Part shown: positions 24,113-33,174 of the stretch, piece by piece
How positions within the stretch are numbered: position 1 is the stretch's first letter
Layout of the letters: every line of letters begins with the position of its first letter
Source of the DNA: Mycolicibacterium cosmeticum
GTDB lineage: Bacteria; Actinomycetota; Actinomycetes; Mycobacteriales; Mycobacteriaceae
Direction: 5' to 3'
Assembly (NCBI GenBank): GCA_016197365.1
Contig: JACPVS010000023.1
Location: forward strand, 124,001 to 188,000
DNA length: 64,000 nt
Notes under the pieces: model-generated
Seen by the model: only the letters and a program-made list of their open reading frames with translations
What the model was told of the DNA's origin: nothing
Database searches by the model: none
Program-made: the position numbers and the translations under genes

Positions 24113-24505
24113 TCACCCATCGCCTGGCACCGGCGCTGCCGCCGACACCACGCCGCTGTCCCGCAACTCCTGCCAGAACGCGCCGGGCACCGTGAACTCC
24201 ATGGCGGCAACGTCTTCCGCGATGCGGTCGGGCCGGCTCGAGCCGGGAACGACAGCGACCACCGCGGGATGGGCGAGCGAGAAGTGCAGTGCCGCAGCTT
24301 TGATCGGCACGTCGTGCTTGTCGCACAGGGCACTGATCCGCGTGACCCGTTCGGCGATCTCCGGTGGGATGGCGCCGTATTCGAAGTGCGCGCCGCCGAC
24401 GAGGGCACCCGAGTTGTTCTCGGTCGCCAGGGGCATCAACCGCTGCAGGGCGGTCTCGTGGTCCAGGATGGGGTAGCGCCCGGCGAGCAGCATGCCATCG
24501 GCGCG
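24113..24505 (-). pseudogene. Aldo/keto reductase, C-terminal fragment
   Basis: The reverse strand from about 24505 to the stop at 24113 encodes the last 130 residues of an aldo/keto reductase: DGMLLAGRYPILDHE, FEYGAIPPEIAERV, PIKAAALHFSLAHPAVVAVV and GSSRPDRIAEDVAAM. The N-terminal half with the catalytic Asp/Tyr/Lys and most of the barrel is missing. Upstream sequence in the frame is the antisense of a TetR fragment. So the 5' part was lost at a junction near 24505. Not expected to be active. Confidence 0.7.
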
Positions 24506-24835
24506 CGGCTCGGTGAGTTCGAGTCGCTGTGGCCGTTCATCGCGGCGGCCGTCGAAATCCACGACCCGGCCCACCCGGCCCGCCTGCATGCCCGCGACTA
24601 CAAGGAGGCTTTCGCCGCGCGACTCACCGAGACCGCGCGCGAGGCAGGCGCCGTCGATCCCGAACAACTCGGCGAACAATTGGCGCTGCTCCTGGATGGC
24701 GCCTCGGCCCGCAACCGGGTCCTCGACTCCGAAAGCTCCGCTACCGCCGCCGCCATCGCGGCCGTACTCGTCGACAACGCCATCCCTTCAGGTGCCCGAC
24801 TCGGACGAGTGGACAGCGCCGAGGCCAATTCGTAG
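24506..24835 (+). pseudogene. TetR family regulator, C-terminal fragment
   Basis: From about 24506 the plus strand encodes 109 residues matching only the ligand-binding C-terminus of a TetR-type repressor: FESLWPFIAAAVEIHDPAHP, DYKEAFAARLTETAREAG and PEQLGEQLALLLDGASARN. The DNA-binding N-terminus is absent, and the break coincides with the break in the aldo/keto reductase fragment on the other strand. One deletion probably removed the 5' parts of both genes and joined the remnants. It ends 52 bp before the next gene. Confidence 0.65.
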
Positions 24836-24887
24836 CCTGTCCGAGGAATACAAGGCGGGCCTGGATCGGTCCCTGCAGCGAAGGACC

Positions 24888-26009
24888 GTGACAATCCGCT
24901 CGACCCAAGTGCGCGCAACATCACCTCGACGAACGGTGTCCGTAACGGCCGCCGCGGTCTTGGCAGTGGTCATGTCGATGGGCGACGTCCACGCAGACCC
25001 TGCCTCCGACGCACTGGCCGAGCTCAAGGAGTTGTCCCAGCAGGCTCTGCAGAGCCGCCAAGCCGTCACCGCCGCTCAGCGCGATGTCGACGCCAAGCTG
25101 GCGGAGCAGGCGGCCACCGAAGGCCGCCACCGGGCCGACCGGGAGGCCTTGGATTCCGCGAACAACCAGCTTCGGCCCTACCAAGACGCCGTCGACCGGG
25201 TGGCGGCGATGACCTACACGGGTGGCGGCACCGGCCAGTTCGCGGCGCTGCTCACCGCCAACTCTCCCCAACAGCTGATCGACGGGATGGTGCTACGGCA
25301 GGCGGTCGCCGTCAGCGCCGCCGACCAGTTGAAGGCCTTTCACACAGCGCGTGACCGAGCGACCCATGCCGCGGTGGCCTCCGAGAAGTCCGCATCTGAC
25401 GCCCGCGCCGCAGCCGAACAGGCCGCCGCAGTGCGCTCCGAGTTGCAGGCCAAGCTGCGCGAGATGCTCAAGCAGATCGCCGCGGCGGAGGCTCAGTACG
25501 CCGCGCTGACACCGCATCAGCAAGCGGTCATCGACAGCGCGGTCGCGCCGCCGATCGAGCCCGCTCCGGCGGACCCGGCGATCGTCGCCATGCCCGGCCC
25601 GCCTCCGGTCGAGGAGACGCCACCGGTTCTCGCGGCGGCCCGCGCCGACATCCCGGAGGCACTGCCCGTCGGTGTCGCCTCCGAGGCGGGGCTACAGGCC
25701 AACACCATCGTGGCCGCCCGCGCCGTCAGCGCACGTTTTCCCCAGGTTGCCGAGATCGACGGGGTGCGGCCGGACTCGAAGCCGTGGCATCCGAGCGGTC
25801 TGGCGATCGACATCATGATTCCCAACTCCGGCAGCCCGGAGGGCATCGCGCTCGGCGACCAGATTCTGGCGTTCGCGATGAGCAATGCGGCCCGGTTCGG
25901 GTTGCAGGATGTGATTTGGCGGGGCACCTATTACACGCCCGCCGGTCCGCAAGCTTCGGGCTACGGCCACTTCGACCATGTGCACATCACGACGACGCCG
26001 CGCCGCTGA
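24888..26009 (+). CDS. Exported coiled-coil protein with ARB-07466-like C-terminal domain
   Basis: Protein of 373 residues from GTG 24888 (GAAGGA upstream). Signal peptide about 1-40, with a hydrophobic core AAAVLAVVMSMG and a possible cut after VHA. A long coiled coil (about 45-205) resembles the N-terminal helical region of RipA/RipC-type envelope proteins, followed by a Pro-rich linker (about 220-265). The C-terminal domain (about 275-373) contains WHPSGLAIDIMIP and YGHFDHVHITTTP; the spaced His and Asp resemble the metal site of M15-like peptidases. Probably acts on or binds peptidoglycan outside the membrane. Confidence 0.75.
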   Translation: MTIRSTQVRATSPRRTVSVTAAAVLAVVMSMGDVHADPASDALAELKELSQQALQSRQAVTAAQRDVDAKLAEQAATEGRHRADREALDSANNQLRPYQDAVDRVAAMTYTGGGTGQFAALLTANSPQQLIDGMVLRQAVAVSAADQLKAFHTARDRATHAAVASEKSASDARAAAEQAAAVRSELQAKLREMLKQIAAAEAQYAALTPHQQAVIDSAVAPPIEPAPADPAIVAMPGPPPVEETPPVLAAARADIPEALPVGVASEAGLQANTIVAARAVSARFPQVAEIDGVRPDSKPWHPSGLAIDIMIPNSGSPEGIALGDQILAFAMSNAARFGLQDVIWRGTYYTPAGPQASGYGHFDHVHITTTPRR

Positions 26010-26015
26010 CCGACG

Positions 26016-26918
26016 TCAGATGGTGCCGCCCGGGAACATCGTCTTGACCGCCTGCGTGACGGTGTCGCGCGCATCGGCGGCGTCGTCGGCTTCCAGCGAG
26101 CTGATCGCCATCACGTAGCGGCGCTCGGGTCCGATGGCGCCGGTCGACACGTGCAACTGATTGCCGCCGTTCCAACAGCAGAACCAACCCTGCTTGACCG
26201 CAACCGGTTCGGCGTAGAGCCCGTCGGGGATGCCGAACCGCTGCGGGTATCCGTCGGTGCCGGTGGGGGTGGACTGCGCGAGGTTGCCGATGATCACTTC
26301 GGCCTGGTCGGCCGGTAGCCCGCCGGACCCGTTCAGCAGCATGTCGTAGTAGCGCACGAGATCGCTCGCGGTGCTCTGGGTGACGTCCCAGTGCCCATTG
26401 GAGGGTGCCGTCGTGCCGGTCAACCCGTACCGCGCCTTGACCCGCGCGATGACGGCATTGCCGCCGCTGCGGTCCCAAAACATCTGCGCAGCACCGTCAT
26501 CGGAGGAGCGCAGCATGACGTCGAGGGATTTATGGTCGGCAGCGGACAGTTTCGTCTCGCCGTTGGCCTCCCGCAGCAGCAGGTCGTCGGCGATGAACAG
26601 CTTGGCCACCGACGCGATCGGGAAGGGTTTGTTGACCCCGTTGGAGACGGTCTGGCCGGTACCGCGGTCGAGCACCACGGTCTCGATGTCGGCCCCGGAC
26701 TTGGCCGCATCGGAGGTCGCCTGGCGGATCCGCGCGTCGAGACCGTCGAGTCCCACCGTGGGCATCGGTGGGGGTGCTTGAGGAAGCAGCGCGGGGGACT
26801 GCGGGAGATTCTGAACTGCCGGCGACGCGCCTCCCACGGGAGCTTCACAACCGTTCACCACCAGCGCCGAACAGACGATCGCCAGCGCGGTCGCGGCGTA
26901 CCTCGGCAGCCGAAGCAT
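26016..26918 (-). CDS. lppW: LppW-like lipoprotein, serine-hydrolase/PBP-like
   Basis: Protein of 300 residues. The signal peptide ends in a lipobox, ALVVNGC, so the mature Cys is lipidated and membrane-anchored. The body matches M. tuberculosis LppW (Rv2905): PIASVAKLFIADDLLL with an SxxK motif (SVAK), MLRSSDDGAAQMFW (SDD at the SxN position), and AVKQGWFCCWNGG, in which KQG replaces KTG. This is a class A beta-lactamase/PBP fold with altered third motif; activity is uncertain. ATG 26918 has GGAGGA directly upstream; a TTG at 26930 is the only longer alternative. Convergent with the coiled-coil gene. Confidence 0.88.
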   Translation of the reverse strand: MLRLPRYAATALAIVCSALVVNGCEAPVGGASPAVQNLPQSPALLPQAPPPMPTVGLDGLDARIRQATSDAAKSGADIETVVLDRGTGQTVSNGVNKPFPIASVAKLFIADDLLLREANGETKLSAADHKSLDVMLRSSDDGAAQMFWDRSGGNAVIARVKARYGLTGTTAPSNGHWDVTQSTASDLVRYYDMLLNGSGGLPADQAEVIIGNLAQSTPTGTDGYPQRFGIPDGLYAEPVAVKQGWFCCWNGGNQLHVSTGAIGPERRYVMAISSLEADDAADARDTVTQAVKTMFPGGTI

Positions 26919-27011
26919 GAGTTCCTCCAAGTTGTGGACCGGCGGCGCGGGACGCGCACCGAGCGGTTACCCCAACTTAGTGGGTTGAATCAGCCGAGGC
27001 GGCGCGTGCTG

Positions 27012-27812
27012 TCACGGGTGCAGGTTCCACTGGCCCACATCCTGGGCCAGGGCATCACTGACGTCGACTTCGAGGCCGCCGACGATCGGACCGGGGTTCG
27101 ATGCGGTGCTCACCACGCGCTGGTACAGCACGGCACCGGGATAGATCTGGCCGCCCGACCATGACCGGGTTTGCCAGGCCCACACCCGGCCCGGTGTGCG
27201 GGATCGTCCGATGACACCGTCCGCGGTGGCCCACTGGCACGGATTGATGCCCGCGTAGATACCGGTGCGCTGCACGCCGAGTACCGAATTGATGCCCCGA
27301 AACCAGGGCAGCGCAACGTTGTTCCAGGTCTCGCGGTTGATGTCGTCATCGACGGAGAAGAAGACGGGGGCGTTCTGGGCGCCGCCGGCCGCGGTGTGCA
27401 GCTGCCAGGCGGTACGTGCGTCGGCGACGCCGCCGGCGAACCCGCGGGTGAAGTCCGACGGTGCGGTGCCACCGGGCTTGCCGTACTGGTAATTGCTGAC
27501 GATCACCAGGCCCGCGGCGGTCAGCGCCTTCGCGTAGGGCAGCGTGATCGGTTTGGCGCCGAAGGACGAGCCGGGCCGCGACGTCGAGACGTAGTTGATC
27601 ACCCCGGCGTGGCCGGCGGCACGGATGTCCTGGGCCGGGATCTGGCGCATCGCGAAGTCGATCAGTGTGGGAGCGGCGGCGGCGGCTTCGGGAGCGCCGA
27701 GACCCACGGCGGCCACGCCCAGCGCCGTCAAGGCGGTCGCGTAGCGCAGCGCATCACGCCGGGAAACCGGGCGCGAAGGCCGCTGGTCCCTGGTCCACGG
27801 CGAGTCTGACAC
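27012..27812 (-). CDS. Tat-exported DUF1906 glycoside-hydrolase-like protein (Rv2525c-like)
   Basis: Protein of 266 residues. The N-terminal VSRRDALRYATALTALG is a twin-arginine signal, with cleavage likely after AEAAAA. The DUF1906 domain (about 50-266) is a TIM barrel related to glycoside hydrolase 25-like enzymes: LIDFAMRQIPAQDIRAAGHAG, VFFSVDDDINRETWN and GVQRTGIYAG; acidic residues in SVDDD sit where catalytic acids are expected. The homologue Rv2525c is a Tat substrate linked to cell-wall maintenance. Divergent from the hydrolase at 27935, with a 122-bp shared promoter region. Confidence 0.88.
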   Translation of the reverse strand: MSDSPWTRDQRPSRPVSRRDALRYATALTALGVAAVGLGAPEAAAAAPTLIDFAMRQIPAQDIRAAGHAGVINYVSTSRPGSSFGAKPITLPYAKALTAAGLVIVSNYQYGKPGGTAPSDFTRGFAGGVADARTAWQLHTAAGGAQNAPVFFSVDDDINRETWNNVALPWFRGINSVLGVQRTGIYAGINPCQWATADGVIGRSRTPGRVWAWQTRSWSGGQIYPGAVLYQRVVSTASNPGPIVGGLEVDVSDALAQDVGQWNLHP

Positions 27813-27934
27813 GGGCGCGATGTTAACAAAGTGACGGGTGTTAATCGCGGAGCCTCGCCGCGGGCGTAAATTTCTCCCGACGCGGGTACCACTCTCGAAA
27901 TCCCAGTTCCAGATCGATCGAGAGGAACGCGTCC

Positions 27935-28792
27935 ATGTCAGAGATCACGGCCCACCGCGGCTTGTTCCGCAATACCAACCTGCACGTCGACGACACCGGA
28001 GGAAACGGGCGGCCGGTGGTGCTCATCCACGGGTGGCCGATGACGGGCGAGGCGTGGTCAGAGCAGATCGACGCCCTGCAGTCGGCGGGCTATCGCGTCA
28101 TCACCTACGACCGTCGGGGATTCGGCCGAAGCGACAAGCCGATCGTCGGGTACAGCTACGAAAGTTTGTCCGACGACGTGGCCGCGCTGCTCGACGGCCT
28201 GAATCTGACGGATGCCACCCTGGTCGGTTTCTCCATGGGCGGCGGCGAGGTCGCCAGTTACTGCGCGCGCACGGGGTCGGCCCGGCTGCGCAGCGTGGTG
28301 TTCGCGTCGTCGGTGACGCCGTACATGTTGCACTCCAAGGACAATCCCGAGGGGCCGCTGAGCAAGCAACAGGCAGCGCAGATGGCCGCGGCCCTGACCA
28401 CCGGTGCCGATTCCTTCTTCGAGCAGTTCGTCACCGACTTCTTCACTGCCGACGGCACATTCACGGTCGACGACGAGCAGCGCAAGATGGCACTGGAGAT
28501 GTGCCACCAAGCCGGCAAGGTGGGTGCGTTGGCATGCCTCACCGCCTTCGGCAGCCACGACTTCACCGAAGACCTGCCGCGGGTGGCCGTGCCGGCACTG
28601 GTGCTGCATGGCGACGCGGACCAGGTCGTGCCGTTCGAGGGGTCCGGCAAGCGCACCCACGACGCCCTACCGGACAGCCGGCTGCACGTCATCGCGGGCG
28701 GCCCGCACGGCGTGAACGTCAGTCACGCAGACGAATTCAACGCGGCACTGCTCGAGTTCCTGGCTGAGGAGTTCACGCCAGCTCCTCGGTGA
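27935..28792 (+). CDS. Alpha/beta hydrolase (non-haem haloperoxidase-like)
   Basis: Protein of 285 residues. The oxyanion-hole motif VLIHGWPMTGEAW is followed by TYDRRGFGRSDKP, the nucleophile elbow GFSMGGGE (Ser), the acid VLHGDADQVVPF and the catalytic His in AGGPHGVNVSH. This combination is typical of the bromoperoxidase/esterase branch. Cytosolic, substrate unknown. GAGAGGAA precedes the ATG. Its 3' end overlaps the convergent acyl-CoA oxidase-like gene by 20 bp. Confidence 0.92.
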   Translation: MSEITAHRGLFRNTNLHVDDTGGNGRPVVLIHGWPMTGEAWSEQIDALQSAGYRVITYDRRGFGRSDKPIVGYSYESLSDDVAALLDGLNLTDATLVGFSMGGGEVASYCARTGSARLRSVVFASSVTPYMLHSKDNPEGPLSKQQAAQMAAALTTGADSFFEQFVTDFFTADGTFTVDDEQRKMALEMCHQAGKVGALACLTAFGSHDFTEDLPRVAVPALVLHGDADQVVPFEGSGKRTHDALPDSRLHVIAGGPHGVNVSHADEFNAALLEFLAEEFTPAPR

Positions 28793-30518
28793 TCAAATCG
28801 GGCGCCAGCCCGAACCATGCCGCGCCGAGGTCCGGGCTTCCGAGCGGCGTGGTCGCCATCAGTTCCTCGACCTCGAACTCGGAGGCCAGGGAATGCGCAT
28901 GGCGACTCCAGACCGCGTCGAGTTCGACAGGATGCTGCTCGCCGATGGCGGCGATCTGGCCGGGTTTCAAGGCGCCGTAGCGCAGGAAGGCCGGTGCCAA
29001 CTCCAAGATGGCGGCATTGACGAACGCCCGCTGGATATCCGGGCGTTCATCGAGATAGCCCGCCGCGGTGATGAGACCGGTGATCCACGCGAGTTGGCGT
29101 GCCTGCTCGCCGAGGTCATTCCACGCGGCCATCTTGTCGGAGGCGGCCAGCAGTTGACGGGTCATGTCGTCGCGGATCCGGACGGCGAGCGTCCCGAGGG
29201 CGCCACCGTCGGACAGATCCGACTCCGGCCAGGAGAGAACATCTTTGGCGACCATCATCATCACCGGCACGCTGTCGCCTTCGGCCGTCGCCACGGCATC
29301 GCACAGTGCGAGGGTGGTCGAGATCCGGTTGCGCATGAACTTTCCCTGTGCGCCGCAACGCTTCATGCAGTCGCCGACCACCTCGCGGGCCAACTCGACA
29401 CAGATGGCCTTGGCGATGCCGGCATCGGTGCGAAACCGCTGCGGGTCGCGCAGGCCGTTCGGCAGATGCTTCGACTTGAGACCCTCATACAATGCGATCG
29501 AGCCGAGCCCACGGACGTAGGACTGTGCCAGCGTCCGCCGGTGGTAGGCATTCTCGGACAGCGATACCCGTCGTCCGCTGTGGGTACTGAGGGCGCGGGT
29601 CAGCGCGTAGTGCACCGCCAGGGCAAGGCTGAGTTTCAGACCGGGGATGATCGACGCCGTCAGCACGAACTTGCCCCAGTCGACCCGCCGCAGGGAACTG
29701 AAGAAGATCTTGCGGGAACCGCCGAGTGACGAGCTGAAGTCGCCGTTGGGCGAGAGGTGATTCTCCTTGCCGGACAGCAGAGCCCACCGAGGTACTCGCA
29801 CCCGGTCGAACGTCGTGATGGCGTGGTCCACGGCACCGTAGTAGGGCAACTCGAGGACACCCGGCCGCGAAACACGGATGCCCGGATAGAGATGCCCGTC
29901 GCTGTCCCGACAGGGCACCACGAAGGGGTGCACCCCGTGGTCCAGATCGCGCACCTTCAACCTGGCCATCACGATCGCCGTCTTGGGGAGCCCGTCGAGC
30001 GCAAGGTAGGGCATCATCTTCGCGGCATCGCGTGTCGGGGTGTGCAGCTCGAATGTATTGGTCGCCGGGTCAAACCGTGCCTCGGTCGACAGGCTCATCG
30101 CGTTGTTGCCCCGTGCGATCTCGGTCACCATGTAGATCCCGTGCGTCCGCATCGCGAGCGCGTCCTCCACCAGGCGTGCGATCGCCGGGTGGTCGAGGTC
30201 GCCCAGCTCCAGCACGGTGCCGAGAAACAGGTTGTAGTGGCTGGCCAGCAGGGGGCAGATGCCACTGTGCAGGGGCAGGCATTGCGATTCCATCGTGGCA
30301 AGCAGAGGTGAGATGTCGTCGACGATGCTGGCGCGGTCGAGGCCGGCGGTTGTGCCGACGAGCGCGAAGATGCGGTAGATCTCACGGATCAGTGACGGCC
30401 GGTCCAGTGAGTTCACCTCGCGCCGTTGCAGATCCGTGATTGCCAGAGTGTTCAGCCGCGATGTCAGCGTCGCCAGGCTGGAATGACGTGCCGTGGGCGC
30501 GATCGTGACGTGGTTCAT
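28773..30518 (-). CDS. Acyl-CoA oxidase/dehydrogenase-like flavoprotein
   Basis: About 581 residues. The arrangement resembles acyl-CoA oxidases more than the 380-residue dehydrogenases: a helical N-terminus, a middle region with MVTEIARGNNAMSLSTEARFD (flavin contact region) and AIVMARLKVRDLDHGVHPFV, and a long helical C-terminus (RRTLAQSYVRGLGSIALYEG, DAVATAEGDSVPVMMMVAKD). Predicted to oxidise an acyl-CoA at the alpha-beta bond using FAD. ATG 30518 has GAGGTGAGG upstream; a TTG 9 nt earlier is less likely. Downstream of the PhoU-like gene on the same strand but with a 144-bp gap. Confidence 0.8.
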   Translation of the reverse strand: MNHVTIAPTARHSSLATLTSRLNTLAITDLQRREVNSLDRPSLIREIYRIFALVGTTAGLDRASIVDDISPLLATMESQCLPLHSGICPLLASHYNLFLGTVLELGDLDHPAIARLVEDALAMRTHGIYMVTEIARGNNAMSLSTEARFDPATNTFELHTPTRDAAKMMPYLALDGLPKTAIVMARLKVRDLDHGVHPFVVPCRDSDGHLYPGIRVSRPGVLELPYYGAVDHAITTFDRVRVPRWALLSGKENHLSPNGDFSSSLGGSRKIFFSSLRRVDWGKFVLTASIIPGLKLSLALAVHYALTRALSTHSGRRVSLSENAYHRRTLAQSYVRGLGSIALYEGLKSKHLPNGLRDPQRFRTDAGIAKAICVELAREVVGDCMKRCGAQGKFMRNRISTTLALCDAVATAEGDSVPVMMMVAKDVLSWPESDLSDGGALGTLAVRIRDDMTRQLLAASDKMAAWNDLGEQARQLAWITGLITAAGYLDERPDIQRAFVNAAILELAPAFLRYGALKPGQIAAIGEQHPVELDAVWSRHAHSLASEFEVEELMATTPLGSPDLGAAWFGLAPDLITEELA

Positions 30519-30662
30519 CGTCCTCACCTCTGGGCAGCCGGCGGCAGCGCCAAGTCACCGCCGCCCAACAGTTGATCCCTCGTTGGCGAGAATTCTTCGC
30601 GATACGTGGTCGGCAGGGACGAGTAGTCGCCTACTCGACTGAGAGGTGAACGCCGGCCGGTA

Positions 30663-31253
30663 TCACGCGGCGGCAGCGGCGGTGGCCCGCCGCGAGATGG
30701 CCATCGCATGGCCGGTCCAGCGCTCGCAGGCCCGCACCAGTCGCCGGGCCTGCCTCCCACCCGACGAAGGGCCGAGGAGCGACTGGTCGAACGCTGCGTG
30801 CGCGTGGATGTCGTTGGCGCGGGCGCGATCCCCGTCCGACATGGCCAGGTACAGGTCGGTCGTGGCGGCCAGCATCTTCGCCTGCACGGCCGCCAGCACC
30901 TCGGCGCAGGTGCCGGCCACCGGCGCGCCCGCCTCGGCGAGTTCGACCACCAGCCAGCCCATCCGTGCCAGGGCGCGGGTGTCACGAACGATGTTGAAGA
31001 GAACCGGGATATCCGAGGCGCCGGGGACGTGCCACATGAGCGCCAGCGCTTCTCGCCTGACCTCGGCGCACAGCGCCTGGACCTGATCGTTGTCGCGGCG
31101 GACCTCGTCGATCACCAGCAACGCCTCGGCAGCGCCGAGGTCGCCGACCGCCAGCAGGGAGGCCTCCAGCAGTCCGCAGACCTGCTCCAGCCTGAAGCGC
31201 AGTATGCCCAGCTGATCGTCGAAGGTCGCTTCGCGGAGGGCGACGTCTGGCAT
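30663..31253 (-). CDS. PhoU-like helical protein
   Basis: Protein of 196 residues, all-helical. The two repeated segments, LVIDEVRRDNDQVQALCAEV and NIVRDTRALARMGWLVVELA, have the spacing of PhoU domains (the D-x-x-x-x-N/E pairs and the ELERMGD-like stretch, here ALARMGW). PhoU proteins regulate phosphate uptake and signalling; this copy lacks the strict acidic metal cluster and stands away from pst genes, so a different role is possible. The C-terminus is Arg/Ala-rich (AISRRATAAAAA). Upstream gene is the DUF732 protein, 80 bp away. Confidence 0.55.
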   Translation of the reverse strand: MPDVALREATFDDQLGILRFRLEQVCGLLEASLLAVGDLGAAEALLVIDEVRRDNDQVQALCAEVRREALALMWHVPGASDIPVLFNIVRDTRALARMGWLVVELAEAGAPVAGTCAEVLAAVQAKMLAATTDLYLAMSDGDRARANDIHAHAAFDQSLLGPSSGGRQARRLVRACERWTGHAMAISRRATAAAAA

Positions 31254-31333
31254 GAGGAGGCTCCTCGATCAGCGAGCTCGTGCGTCAGCTCGACCGTCGT
31301 GTGAATAGCCACTTCGGCGAGGTCTCAAACAGG

Positions 31334-31732
31334 TCACGGACAGCTTGGGTACACCGTCATCACCGTCGAGACGAAAACGTCGGCGACCGACGCGTCGCCC
31401 TGGGTCACCTGCGAGTAGTCGCGCTTGACCTGGTCGACGGATTGACCGTGTTGCAGACGTGCACAGATCAGGTGCGCGTCGCGCGCGGTCATGGCGGGGT
31501 TCGCGATGTCGAGCCCTTTCGACCGCAGGCTGGTCAGCAGCTGTTGGTCGAACTGGGCGAGGTCGCCGGCGGACAGGTCGCCGGACGGGGCCGGCGGCAC
31601 CGTCGGTGGTGCGGGTGCGGACTCTGCAGCTTGGCGGTTCTGTAGCGCGAGGGCGCCGAGCACCACGGCGACGGCGACGAGAAGTGCGCCGACGGCAAGA
31701 CCCATGACGAGGAACTTCCGGCGCGTGCTCAT
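31334..31732 (-). CDS. DUF732 family membrane-anchored protein
   Basis: Protein of 132 residues from ATG 31732. A hydrophobic segment at about 8-30 (FLVMGLAVGALLVAVAVVLG) serves as signal anchor; a Pro-rich linker follows; and the DUF732 domain (about 55-132) shows FDQQLLTSLRSKGLDIANPA, ARDAHLICARLQHGQSVDQV and a final TVYPSCP, with two Cys that can pair outside the membrane. DUF732 proteins are small secreted mycobacterial proteins of unknown function. An upstream in-frame start at 31771 has no better RBS. Confidence 0.8.
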   Translation of the reverse strand: MSTRRKFLVMGLAVGALLVAVAVVLGALALQNRQAAESAPAPPTVPPAPSGDLSAGDLAQFDQQLLTSLRSKGLDIANPAMTARDAHLICARLQHGQSVDQVKRDYSQVTQGDASVADVFVSTVMTVYPSCP

Positions 31733-31879
31733 GGGACCGCAGCGTAGTCCTCCCGACCGCCTGCGCGTCAATCGCTTTGGTGCAGAACATGTTTTGAGTT
31801 CCCGTCACCGTCGGCCGCGCCGGGTGTCGACACATCGCCGCAGCGTCGGCATCATGGAAGACGAGGTGAGGAGGCCACG

Positions 31880-32476
31880 ATGCTCGGCTCGTTGGCGAAG
31901 ATCGTCGGTACGGCGCGTGACGCCGCCGGATCGATCGTGGGTGTTCGGGACGGCACCGAGGAACCACCGCACCGCGTGGAGACACTGTGCTCGGACACCG
32001 AGATTCGGCACTACGGCGAACGGTTGGTCGCCGAGACGAACGTCGACGCAGGCGAGGAAGCCGCCCGCAATGTCGGGTTCCGGCGGCTGGCGGGCTACAT
32101 CTTCGGCGGTAACGATGCGGGTACGAAATTCGCGATGACCGCACCCGTCGCCCAGCAGGCGGTCACGCAGCAGTCGGTCGGTGGCGGTGCCTGGGTCATC
32201 CGGTTCTTCCTGCCCGAGGGTCTGGCGCTGGAGTCGCTACCCCAACCCGACGACCCGGCGGTGCGACTGGTGCGGGTGCCGGCCGAGACGGTCGCGGCCC
32301 GCCGCTTCTCGGGTAGCCGCAGTCCACAGGCCGTGGCCACCGAGACGGCGCGTCTGCTCGAAGCGCTGCGGGAGAAGGGTCGCACGCCCGTCGGCGACCC
32401 GGTCGCCTGGTTCTACGATCCGCCGTGGACGTTGCCGGCCTTGCGCCGCAACGAGATTGCGGTGACGGTCGGCTAG
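31880..32476 (+). CDS. SOUL family haem-binding protein
   Basis: Protein of 198 residues with the SOUL core: ETLCSDTEIRHYGERLVAET, RRLAGYIFGGNDAGTKFAMTAPVAQQ and AWVIRFFLPEGLALESLPQPDD, then AWFYDPPWTLPALRRNEIAV at the end. These proteins bind haem or other tetrapyrroles with modest affinity; role in bacteria unresolved. The RBS region GAGGAGGCC precedes the ATG. Convergent with the alpha/beta hydrolase at 32473, overlapping its stop by 4 bp. Confidence 0.88.
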   Translation: MLGSLAKIVGTARDAAGSIVGVRDGTEEPPHRVETLCSDTEIRHYGERLVAETNVDAGEEAARNVGFRRLAGYIFGGNDAGTKFAMTAPVAQQAVTQQSVGGGAWVIRFFLPEGLALESLPQPDDPAVRLVRVPAETVAARRFSGSRSPQAVATETARLLEALREKGRTPVGDPVAWFYDPPWTLPALRRNEIAVTVG

Positions 32477-33147
32477 CGGACGATCGCGGCGATGCGGTCG
32501 GCGATGTCGTCGGCGACCGCTCGGGTGGCGGGGTCGTCGGCCGGTTCATACCGTCGGTGCACCGCGTCATACCGCGCGCCGGCGATCGAGCCGTGGTCGG
32601 CCCGGACCTCCACGGTGTCGACCGGCCAGTGCAGGGCCCGCAGCGCCGTGGCGAATTCGGTTGCCGCATAGGCGGGTATCACGTCATCGGCCGTTCCGGT
32701 GAACAGATGCATCGGCGCACGGGCGGGGCCGACGGTCACACCGTCGAGCACTGCGCCGCCGGAGATCGGATCGCGGGCCATGAAGGCGCCGCCGAGGCAG
32801 ACGACGTGTGCCACCGCCACGTCGAACTGCGCCGCGCGCAATGCGAGCCCGGCCGCCGCGACGCCGCCCAGTGACCAGCCGATCAGCACCAGCGGCCCGC
32901 CCGCGGCCCGGGTGCGGGTGAAGTCCACCGAGGCGAGCAGCTCCGCCCGGCCGCCGTCGGGTCCGTGCGGATCCCAGTCGGGCGCCACCACACTCAAGCC
33001 GCGCTCGTCGAGGGCCTGGGCCAGCACCCGCACCGCCGCGCGCGAACTCGGCTGCGATCCGTGCCAGAACAGCGCCGTCGGTCCGGACAGCGCACCGGAC
33101 ACATCGGCCCACCGGCCGGGGAAGTACTCGGGGGGGCTGTCGGTCAC
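32473..33147 (-). CDS. Alpha/beta hydrolase
   Basis: Protein of 224 residues, compact. It shows ALFWHGSQPSSRAAV (oxyanion hole), WDPHGPDGGRAELL, the nucleophile elbow LIGWSLGGVAAAGL (Ser), the acid in LFTGTADDVIPAY and the His in VRADHGSIAG. Resembles dienelactone-hydrolase- or esterase-like mycobacterial proteins. Cytosolic and without a signal peptide. Head-to-tail with the TetR-type gene upstream (27 bp gap), so a shared transcript is possible. Confidence 0.85.
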   Translation of the reverse strand: MTDSPPEYFPGRWADVSGALSGPTALFWHGSQPSSRAAVRVLAQALDERGLSVVAPDWDPHGPDGGRAELLASVDFTRTRAAGGPLVLIGWSLGGVAAAGLALRAAQFDVAVAHVVCLGGAFMARDPISGGAVLDGVTVGPARAPMHLFTGTADDVIPAYAATEFATALRALHWPVDTVEVRADHGSIAGARYDAVHRRYEPADDPATRAVADDIADRIAAIVR

Positions 33148-33174
33148 CGCTTCGACGGTAGCGAAGCGGCCGAG

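Noticed and set aside
30663..31253. Assignment as a genuine PhoU of the phosphate system
   Set aside because: No pst or two-component genes nearby and the metal-cluster acidic pattern is weak, so it is only called PhoU-like.
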